From NCBI GenBank assembly GCA_946478975.1, contig CAMLEO010000011.1, positions 1-54,675 of the forward strand: 54,675 bases of DNA, read 5' to 3'. The notes under the pieces are model-generated. The model saw only the letters and a list, made by a program, of their open reading frames with translations. It had not been told where the DNA came from and did no database searches. The DNA comes from an uncultured Steroidobacter sp. GTDB taxonomy: Bacteria; Pseudomonadota; Gammaproteobacteria; Steroidobacterales; Steroidobacteraceae. The position numbers and the translations under genes were made by a program. Positions 48,695 to 54,675 of this stretch are shown here, piece after piece; position 1 is the stretch's first letter, and each line of letters starts with the position of its first letter.

Positions 48695-49627
48695 TCAGCC
48701 CTGGCGCACCTGCGCGAGCACGACGATGCGGTCGCGGGAGGAGACCACGGAGCCACCCGGCTTCTCGATCGTGACAGCGAACATCGCCGGATCGCGGATT
48801 TCCAGTTTCGCCTTGATCGGGATGATCACTTCGTTCTGGCCGGCCGGAATGTTGAACACGCCGCCGTCGACCGGGTAACGCTCATCGCGCGTGCCGTCGA
48901 AAATCCACAGCTGATACTGCTGCTGAGTCGCGTTGTTGGCCTGCATGCCGCGGAACCGAACGTAGCCGTTTTGACTCTTCGGGTCCCACACCACATCGCC
49001 AGTAACACCGCTTGCGGCAGGATCCTGCGTCGTCTGCCAGGTGCGCTGGACCACGCCCTGCTGCGCCAGCAGCTTTTCGCGCTCCTGCTTCATCGCCGTG
49101 GCTACCGGCACTTCCGGCGTCACTTGATCGCCGTTCTCGAGGCGCGGCCACCAGCCCGCCACCGCGATCAGCACACTCGCCGCCGCCGCGAACCAACCCG
49201 CCTTGGCCTGCAAGGAGTAGGACGATGACGGCTTGCGAGCCGACTGTTTGCCAATCGCCGGCTGCCCCATCGACGGAGCAGGCGTGGGCGCACTCGAACG
49301 CGAGCGGCCCGCGATGCTGATGACCTGCGGCTGCCCGGAGGAGGAAGAACGCTGCCGGGGCGGCGGCGCCATCGTCGCTTCGAACATTTCCGCCTGCGCA
49401 TACAAACGATCGCGCAGGCTGTCCGGCATTTCTTCCGGCACGGTGTTTTCGACATCGCCCGCCAGCAGCAGCGCCGCAGCGGTGTATTCGAAGCGACCGG
49501 CGTCGACGTAATTCTCTTCTTCCAGCAGCGACTTCAGCTCGGCGCGCTCGGCAGAGTTCAGGCCGTCCACGGCCCGCTGCACCAGCAACTCCACCAGTCT
49601 CTGGTTCTGCATGACTGAGTTGCTCAT
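48695..49627 (-). CDS. Membrane-anchored anti-sigma factor (RskA-like)
   Basis: The 310-residue protein has a cytoplasmic N-terminal helical region (LVELLVQRAVDGLNSAERAE), a low-complexity Ser/Pro/Gln stretch (~90-130), one membrane helix (GWFAAAASVLIAVAGWW, ~143-160) and a periplasmic C-terminal RskA-type domain (YQLWIFDGTRDERYPVDGGV, ~235-255). The HxxxCxxC zinc motif of ZAS anti-sigmas is absent. It should sequester the sigma factor encoded upstream; its ATG overlaps that stop (ATGA), so the two are made together. Confidence 0.83.
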   Translation of the reverse strand: MSNSVMQNQRLVELLVQRAVDGLNSAERAELKSLLEEENYVDAGRFEYTAAALLLAGDVENTVPEEMPDSLRDRLYAQAEMFEATMAPPPRQRSSSSGQPQVISIAGRSRSSAPTPAPSMGQPAIGKQSARKPSSSYSLQAKAGWFAAAASVLIAVAGWWPRLENGDQVTPEVPVATAMKQEREKLLAQQGVVQRTWQTTQDPAASGVTGDVVWDPKSQNGYVRFRGMQANNATQQQYQLWIFDGTRDERYPVDGGVFNIPAGQNEVIIPIKAKLEIRDPAMFAVTIEKPGGSVVSSRDRIVVLAQVRQG

Positions 49628-50181
49628 GAGCGCACCCCGTCCGACGCAGCATTCGTAATGCCCATCAGTTCACGCACTTGAATCAGTCCCCGACGCATCA
49701 TGGTCTTGACTGTACCGAGTGGCATTTGCAACACATCGGCAATTTCCGAATGACTCAAGCCCTGCAGGATTCCAAGCTCGAGTACCTGCCTTTGTTCCGG
49801 CCGCAGCTGCATGACCGCCCGGGCTGCCGCCTGCGCCTCGGCGCAGACTTCGGCGCTGTTGCTCGAGTCGGCGAATCCTAACGAATCGATATCGTCCGTG
49901 GATTCGGTGCGCGCTTGATGAGCGGCGCGACGCATGCGGTCGATCAAACGACGGCGTGCAATGGTGGCGACGAAAACTTTCTCCGAGCCCTGCGCGGGAT
50001 CGAAACGACCGGCGCTGCGCCAGACATCGGTGAAAATTTCCTGGACGGCATCTTCGGCATCGGCGCGCGTGCGCGTGAGCCGGCGTGCAATCGACCAGAT
50101 CAGACTGCCGAATTGGTCGATACACTCGCGCACGGCGCGTGGATCGCCTTGCGCGACTCTGGCGAGTACGGAGTCCGTCAT
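49624..50181 (-). CDS. ECF-family RNA polymerase sigma factor
   Basis: The ATG at 50181 (MTDSVLARVAQGDPRAVREC) is preferred; the open frame to 50292 adds residues unlike the family. The 185-residue protein has region 2 (FGSLIWSIARRL, DAEDAVQEIFTDVWRSAGRF) and region 4 (LRPEQRQVLELGILQGLSHS, EIADVLQMPLGTVKTMMRRG), with no region 3. The sequence suits the SigK-like group, which pairs with RskA-type anti-sigmas. Its target promoters are not identifiable here. Confidence 0.88.
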   Translation of the reverse strand: MTDSVLARVAQGDPRAVRECIDQFGSLIWSIARRLTRTRADAEDAVQEIFTDVWRSAGRFDPAQGSEKVFVATIARRRLIDRMRRAAHQARTESTDDIDSLGFADSSNSAEVCAEAQAAARAVMQLRPEQRQVLELGILQGLSHSEIADVLQMPLGTVKTMMRRGLIQVRELMGITNAASDGVRS

Positions 50182-50482
50182 TCGCGGGCGGCCCTGCGTG
50201 ACATTTTGGGTGGCATGAGTAGTTCGCGTCGCATCGCTGTTAGTGAGTGCGAACGGATATTGAGGAGCCGGAAGTATAGCGGAGACTGTCACGTCAGTTC
50301 GCCCAGGTTCGCCATGTATATGAATAGGTTAAAACGTACTCGCAACCCCTTATTCGCGAGCAGCCGCCGAATGGGATTCAGTGTCATTTGCTGACGCGCA
50401 ACGGATCACAGTCTGGTAGGGCCGATTCAGTTGGACCGCCTCCACGGCGCTTGTAGCGGAGCGCAAAGGATCCTAGACTCGC
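50182..50482. other. Non-coding region between the ECF sigma and lexA genes
   Basis: No coding ORF is supported in this 301-nt stretch between divergent genes. It contains GTCTGGTA at 50411-50418, identical to one arm of the LexA-type site at 50483, in the orientation of its right arm. No clear -35/-10 pair could be assigned for either gene. Confidence 0.5.
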
Positions 50483-50502
50483 TACCAGACGTTTGTCTGG
50501 TA
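50483..50502. promoter_or_regulatory. Putative LexA operator, TACCAGAC-N4-GTCTGGTA
   Basis: TACCAGACGTTTGTCTGGTA has two perfect 8-bp arms around GTTT and ends 25 nt before the lexA start. It differs from the Escherichia CTGT-N8-ACAG box. Position immediately ahead of a lexA-imuA-imuB-dnaE2 cassette makes autoregulation likely. Confidence 0.7.
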
Positions 50503-50527
50503 TCCGCCGTACCATCCTTTCCCCGCC

Positions 50528-51214
50528 ATGCCTGACCTCACCCGCAAACAATTGGAAGTATTGGCTTTTATCCGCCGCTTCAGGGAGCGGGACGGATTGC
50601 CGCCGACGCGCGGGGAGATCGCCGAAGGCTTGGGCCTGAAGAATCGTCAAGGCATCGATCAGCACCTGCGGGCACTGGCAAGCAAGGGCGCGATCGAGCT
50701 GGTGCCGGGCATTTCCCGCGGCATTCGGCTGCGTGAGGAAGACGTCAATGAGCTGACTGGCTCAGCTTCATTACGTTCAAAGCGCGCATCGGTCGAATCA
50801 GTGAAAGCATCGATGAGCCTCCCGCTGTTGGGGCGCATCGCCGCCGGGGCGCCGATTCTCGCGACCTCGCATATAGATGAGCACATCACCGTCGACGCTT
50901 CGTTGTTCACGCCGCGTGCCGATTTCTTGTTACGCGTGCAAGGCGACAGCATGAAGGACGCCGACATTCTGGATCGCGATCTGCTGGCCGTTCATCAGAC
51001 GCAACAGGTCCGCAATGGGCAGATCGTCGTCGCCCGCCTGGTGGACGACAACGAAGCGACGGTGAAGTACTACCGACGTGAGGGCCATACCGTACGGCTG
51101 GAGCCAGCCAACGCCGCGTATCGGCCGATCGAGATCGATTTGCGCGAACAGCAGCTGTCCATTGAAGGACTGGCGGTGGGAGTGATTCGCACCGCGCTAC
51201 CTCGAGTTCGATGA
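50528..51214 (+). CDS. lexA: LexA-family SOS repressor
   Basis: The 228-residue protein has a winged-helix N-terminus (LTRKQLEVLAFIRRFRERDG, PPTRGEIAEGLGLKNRQGID) and a C-terminal S24 peptidase domain. The self-cleavage site Ala-Gly lies in GRIAAGAP near residue 100; the catalytic serine is in GDSMKDADIL and the lysine in NEATVKYY. The recognition helix (LKNRQGIDQHLRAL) differs from Escherichia LexA (FRSPNAAEEHLKAL), matching the unusual operator upstream. It lies at the head of a mutagenesis cassette, as LexA2 does in pseudomonads and xanthomonads. Confidence 0.93.
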   Translation: MPDLTRKQLEVLAFIRRFRERDGLPPTRGEIAEGLGLKNRQGIDQHLRALASKGAIELVPGISRGIRLREEDVNELTGSASLRSKRASVESVKASMSLPLLGRIAAGAPILATSHIDEHITVDASLFTPRADFLLRVQGDSMKDADILDRDLLAVHQTQQVRNGQIVVARLVDDNEATVKYYRREGHTVRLEPANAAYRPIEIDLREQQLSIEGLAVGVIRTALPRVR

Positions 51215-51230
51215 ACCGGAGGAGCGAACC

Positions 51231-51269
51231 ATGGAAGTCGTATGGATCGATGAGCGCCGCTCGCCATGA
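51231..51269 (+). CDS. 12-codon leader ORF coupled to imuA
   Basis: ATG at 51231 stands six bases after a perfect GGAGGAG (51218-51224) and encodes MEVVWIDERRSP before a TGA at 51267-51269 that overlaps the imuA ATG (ATGA). imuA itself has no good ribosome site, so its translation may depend on reading this ORF. It may alternatively be a spent gene end. No homologue can be claimed for so short a peptide. Confidence 0.5.
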   Translation: MEVVWIDERRSP

Positions 51270-51892
51270 GCGGCTCTCGCGCCGAAAAATTGGAGCAACT
51301 GGCGCGGCTGTGTCGTAACGGCCGCGAAGGCCCGCCGCCGCGCATCGAACCGAGCGGCTCGGCTCTCGATGCGATCCTGCCTGGCGGCGGTTGGCAGGCG
51401 GGCACCATCGTCGAGTTGATGCCGGCCTGCGACGGCATCGGCGAGCTGCGCCTGCTGATGCCGACGCTGGCTCAGATCACTCAAAGTGAACGGCACGTCG
51501 CGATGATCGCGCCTCCCTATATTCCATTTGCCGCAGCCTTGGTTCAGCACGGACTGCAGTTGGAACATTTCTGGATCATTCGTGCGCAGACCGCCACGGA
51601 TATTTTGTGGTCCGCCGAGCAGACGCTGCGATGTAAATCGTTTGGCGCCGTGCTGACCTGGCCGATCTCGATCCGCGATCGCGAAGTGCGGCGGCTGCAG
51701 CTAGCAGCCGAAGCGGGCAACAGTATTGGATTTGTTTATCGTCCACCAACGGCAGCGATGGAGTCCTCACCCGCTGCCGTGCGCTTGCGTTTGCAAGCTG
51801 CGAAGGACGGGCAACTCAACATCGATGTGGTCAAGTGCCGGGGCGCTCGCGCCGGTATGTCACTTGCCGTCGCTCAGTCCATCGCTAACTGA
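51266..51892 (+). CDS. imuA: ImuA translesion-synthesis accessory protein
   Basis: The 208-residue protein is RecA/SulA-like: ALDAILPGGGWQAGTIVELM near residue 30, then IGELRLLMPTLAQI and HVAMIAPPYIPFAAALVQHG. A Walker A lysine is not evident (PGGGWQAGT), as is usual in ImuA. It works with ImuB and DnaE2 in damage-induced mutagenesis. Its start overlaps the stop of the leader ORF. Confidence 0.88.
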   Translation: MSGSRAEKLEQLARLCRNGREGPPPRIEPSGSALDAILPGGGWQAGTIVELMPACDGIGELRLLMPTLAQITQSERHVAMIAPPYIPFAAALVQHGLQLEHFWIIRAQTATDILWSAEQTLRCKSFGAVLTWPISIRDREVRRLQLAAEAGNSIGFVYRPPTAAMESSPAAVRLRLQAAKDGQLNIDVVKCRGARAGMSLAVAQSIAN

Positions 51893-51902
51893 TGGCTTCG
51901 TC

Positions 51903-53363
51903 ATGCTGTGGCTTTGTATCACCCTGCCCCAGTTGCCTCTCGAAGCTTTGCAATGTGAGCGGAGCGAGCAGCCCACTGTCGTCACCGCGCTCGAAGGCAA
52001 TGTTCGCTCGGTGATCTGCTGCAATCCGGCCGCCGATCGCGTCGGTCTGAAGCCGGGACTGAACTTCACCACTGCACTGTCGATGCTGCCCGAGGTGATC
52101 GCCTTGGAGCGCCGCGTGTCGGCCGAGCAGTCCGCGCTCGAACGCCTGGCGACCTGGGCTTATCAATTCAGCGGCACGGTGATCGTCGGCGAAATCTTCG
52201 GCGATCTGCAGCGGGCTCGCAGCACCGCGCTATGGCTCGAAATCGGCGCCAGCCTGCGACTGTTCGGCGGCTTTCGAAAGCTCATCGAACAATTAGAAGC
52301 AGACCTGCGCAAGCTGTTCTACAGCTATCAGCTGGGCATCGCGCCGACGTTGGAAGGCGCGGCTTTGCTTGCTCGCACCGGCGTTCGCGTCGCCATCACC
52401 ACACCCGGCGCCTTGCGTGCTCGTATCGAAAACATCGGCGTGCACTGGCTGAATCTGGACCCCTGGATCACGCAGCAGTTGCAAACAGTCGGCGTGCGCA
52501 CGGTGGGGCTGCTGGTGAGCTTGCCTCGCGACGGCGTGGCCAAACGTTTCGGGCCGGAGGTCTGCGACTATCTCGACCGGCTGATCGGCGCCGCGCCCGA
52601 TCCGCGGCCGACGTATCGATTGCCGCTCAAATATCACGCGCACTTCGAATTCGAAGCCGAGATTCGTAACACCGAAAGCCTGTTGTTTCCTTTGCAGCGC
52701 ATGCTGCGAGAGTTCGTCGGCTTCCTGCGTGGACGCGATACGGGAGTGCAGCGTTTCACGGTGCGCTTCATTCATCGTGATGCTGTGACGAATATCACCG
52801 TCGGCCTGTCGATGCCCGATCGCAACAGCGAACGTTTCCTCGCGCTGACTCGCGAGCGGCTGGAGCATACGACGCTGCCCGCCGCCACTATCGCCTTGCA
52901 ACTGTCGGCCGAAGAGTTCGCGATGCCCACCGCACTTCACAGCGACATGCTGAGCGGCGCGGCCGAGCAAAGCGAAGATTTCTCTCACACCCTCGATCGA
53001 CTCACCGCTCGCTTGGGAGAAGAACAAGTGCATGGTGTGAAAGCGGTCGCCGATCACCGGCCCGAATCCACGTGGGCTCCGGTCGCGGGCATGGCCAGCG
53101 TCGATACGACGCGACAACGCCTGGCCGGGTATCAATTAAAGTGGCCAAATCGGCCACTGTGGTTGTTACCCGAACCCAAGCCGCTGCAATCCGGCGCCGT
53201 GCCGCAGCTCGCGCCTGGTGCGGAACGCATCGAGAGCGGCTGGTGGGATGGCGGCGACGTGCAACGTGATTATTTCATCGCACACACTCCGCAAGGCGCG
53301 GCGCTGTGGATTTATCGGGATGCGAACGACGGCAGCTGGCATCTGCACGGGTTCTGGTCATGA
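51903..53363 (+). CDS. imuB: ImuB, Y-family polymerase-like protein
   Basis: The start is set at ATG 51903 ([20 protein letters not shown]), the usual ImuB N-terminus. The 486-residue protein has a Y-family fold with a little-finger region ([19 protein letters not shown], ~300) and a C-terminal tail ending [11 protein letters not shown]. The catalytic acidic residues of active Y-family polymerases are not apparent, as expected for ImuB, which serves as the hub binding the beta clamp, ImuA and DnaE2. Its stop overlaps the dnaE2 ATG. Confidence 0.9.
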   Translation: MLWLCITLPQLPLEALQCERSEQPTVVTALEGNVRSVICCNPAADRVGLKPGLNFTTALSMLPEVIALERRVSAEQSALERLATWAYQFSGTVIVGEIFGDLQRARSTALWLEIGASLRLFGGFRKLIEQLEADLRKLFYSYQLGIAPTLEGAALLARTGVRVAITTPGALRARIENIGVHWLNLDPWITQQLQTVGVRTVGLLVSLPRDGVAKRFGPEVCDYLDRLIGAAPDPRPTYRLPLKYHAHFEFEAEIRNTESLLFPLQRMLREFVGFLRGRDTGVQRFTVRFIHRDAVTNITVGLSMPDRNSERFLALTRERLEHTTLPAATIALQLSAEEFAMPTALHSDMLSGAAEQSEDFSHTLDRLTARLGEEQVHGVKAVADHRPESTWAPVAGMASVDTTRQRLAGYQLKWPNRPLWLLPEPKPLQSGAVPQLAPGAERIESGWWDGGDVQRDYFIAHTPQGAALWIYRDANDGSWHLHGFWS

Positions 53364-54675
53364 GCGCCGATGTGATCCACCCATACGCGGAGCTCCACTG
53401 CGTCAGCAACTTCACCTTCCTTCGCGGAGTATCGCATCCCGGCGAGCTGGTCTATCAAGCTCACAACCTGGGATATTCCGCGCTGGCATTGACGGATGAA
53501 TGCTCGATGGCCGGCGTCGTGCGCGCGCATGAGGCCGCAAAAGATTGTGGATTGAAGCTGATCATCGGCGCCGAATTCCGCACCAGCAATCTGCACCTGG
53601 TGCTGCTCGCTCCGTCACAACGCGCGTACGCTCAAATCTGCAGCCTCATTACGCGAGCACGCTCAGAAGCCAAAAAGGGCACATACCAGATCGCGCGCGC
53701 CGATTTCGAAAATGGCCTGAGCGAATGCCTGGCGTTGTGGATTGCCCCTCGCGATCCGTTGCCGTCCCAGGCTCGCTGGCTGCGTGACTTTTTCCCAGAC
53801 CGCGGCTGGATCGCCGTCGAACTGCATCGTCAACCGGACGATCTCCGCTACCTGGACGAGGTGCAGAAGCTCGGCCAACGCATGGGACTGCCACTGGTCG
53901 CTAGCGGCGACGTCCACATGCACGTGCGCGAACGGCGCGTTCTGCAAGACACGATGACGGCGATTCGACATCACAGCACGATCGCACAGGCGGGTCACAA
54001 GCTGTTTCCCAACGGCGAGCGACACCTGCGTCCGCGAGAAATATTGGCGGAGCTGTACCCGTCCGAGCTGCTTCAGGAAACGCAGCGGATCGCCGAGCGC
54101 TGCGAGTTTTCATTGAGCAGCTTGAAATACAACTACCCGAACGAGATCGTTCCGGCCGGGCTCACAGCGACGGAACATTTGCGCAATCTCACCGAGGCCG
54201 GCGCACGACGGCGCTGGCCGCGAGGCGTGCCGGCGAAAGTTCAGGGCATTCTGCAAAAGGAGCTCACGCTCATCGAGCAGCTGCGCTACGAACATTTCTT
54301 TCTGACGGTGCATGAGATCGTCGAGTGGGCGCGCTCGGAACGCGGCTTGCGAGAAGGTGAGACCAAGAAACCGATCCTGTGTCAGGGCCGCGGCTCAGCC
54401 GCCAATTCGGTGGTGTGCTACGCATTGCACGTGACGGAAGTCAGTCCCGACGACATTCAGGTTTTGTTCGAACGTTTCCTGAGTAAAGAACGCGACGAGC
54501 CGCCGGACATCGACGTCGATTTCGAACACGAGCGCCGCGAGGAAGTCATTCAGCATGTCTTTCTGAAATACGGCAGAGCACGCGCGGCCATTGCGGCCAC
54601 AGTCATCACCTATCAACCCAAGAGCGCCATTCGCGATGTCGGAAAGGCGCTGGGCCTGACCGAGGATGTCACGGC
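53360..54675 (+). CDS. dnaE2: Error-prone DNA polymerase DnaE2 (3' end outside window)
   Basis: The ATG at 53360 overlaps the imuB stop (ATGA). About 438 of the expected ~1030 residues are present. The PHP domain opens [20 protein letters not shown], with [20 protein letters not shown] and [14 protein letters not shown] following. The polymerase core begins with [20 protein letters not shown] near 345 and continues [20 protein letters not shown] near 373, which carries the catalytic aspartates. It performs SOS-induced translesion synthesis. Confidence 0.93.
   Translation, partial: MSADVIHPYAELHCVSNFTFLRGVSHPGELVYQAHNLGYSALALTDECSMAGVVRAHEAAKDCGLKLIIGAEFRTSNLHLVLLAPSQRAYAQICSLITRARSEAKKGTYQIARADFENGLSECLALWIAPRDPLPSQARWLRDFFPDRGWIAVELHRQPDDLRYLDEVQKLGQRMGLPLVASGDVHMHVRERRVLQDTMTAIRHHSTIAQAGHKLFPNGERHLRPREILAELYPSELLQETQRIAERCEFSLSSLKYNYPNEIVPAGLTATEHLRNLTEAGARRRWPRGVPAKVQGILQKELTLIEQLRYEHFFLTVHEIVEWARSERGLREGETKKPILCQGRGSAANSVVCYALHVTEVSPDDIQVLFERFLSKERDEPPDIDVDFEHERREEVIQHVFLKYGRARAAIAATVITYQPKSAIRDVGKALGLTEDVT

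Noticed and set aside
1..54675. CRISPR arrays, tRNA or rRNA genes, insertion sequences
   Set aside because: No regularly spaced direct repeats, no recognisable tRNA or rRNA segment, and no transposase-like ORF were seen on reading both strands.

Overview
The window is GC-rich bacterial DNA, most likely from a gammaproteobacterium of the Nevskiales/Steroidobacterales type. That guess rests on overall gene content (type III pantothenate kinase next to BirA, a SPOR protein, CtlX, a lexA-imuA-imuB-dnaE2 cassette, a Wzx/Wzy exopolysaccharide locus). No rRNA, tRNA, CRISPR array, transposase or phage gene was seen.

Layout. (1) 1-8780 is ordinary chromosome: a secreted amidohydrolase cut by the window edge, a small membrane protein, a TonB-C-like protein, a GIY-YIG-like protein, a MoaD/ThiS protein with a BNR-repeat protein, a lipoprotein, and a minus-strand run SPOR / cytochrome c / coaX / birA / plsY / ctlX. 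(2) About 8829-47206 is a very large exopolysaccharide locus. It encodes initiation (phosphoglycosyltransferase), at least five GT4 enzymes, a GT39 enzyme and two GT2 enzymes, Wzx flippase, Wzy polymerase, Wzz/BY-kinase length control, a short Wza-type export protein with a separate outer-membrane barrel, a GDP-mannose/UDP-glucose dehydrogenase, an Asn-synthase-type amidotransferase, acyl-, sulfo- and methyltransferases, a pectate-lyase-like secreted enzyme, a heparinase II/III-like protein, a CapK-like ligase and a Ser/Thr kinase with a Calx-beta tail. (3) 47207-48672 holds a sigma-54 activator with no sensor domain, and its terminator. (4) 48695-50181 is an ECF sigma/anti-sigma pair. (5) 50483 to the end is a LexA-controlled mutagenesis cassette, lexA-imuA-imuB-dnaE2 (dnaE2 cut by the window end).

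Main discovery claim. Eight sites with the -24/-12 geometry GG-N10-GC lie just upstream of eight transcription units of the exopolysaccharide locus (minus strand near 17013, 18218, 23429, 40887 and 47284; plus strand near 25165, 31590 and 40860). Six of them are 38-63 nt from their start codons. With the orphan enhancer-binding protein at 47507 and an 18-bp perfect palindrome upstream of one of these promoters, this looks like a locus-wide sigma-54 regulon. Two of the promoters face opposite ways and share the same -12 dinucleotide.

Second discovery. The 787-bp gap at 30833-31619 carries two inverted copies of a ~160-nt element. The internal sequence is conserved, while the 34-36-bp closing stems differ between copies yet remain self-complementary, and two internal hairpins show compensatory changes. 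This points to a structured RNA or single-stranded DNA element.

Other points: a GT2 paralogue and a HAD protein that overlap tail-to-tail have both lost catalytic residues; a 12-codon leader ORF is coupled to imuA; and LexA has an unusual recognition helix together with a non-Escherichia-type operator.
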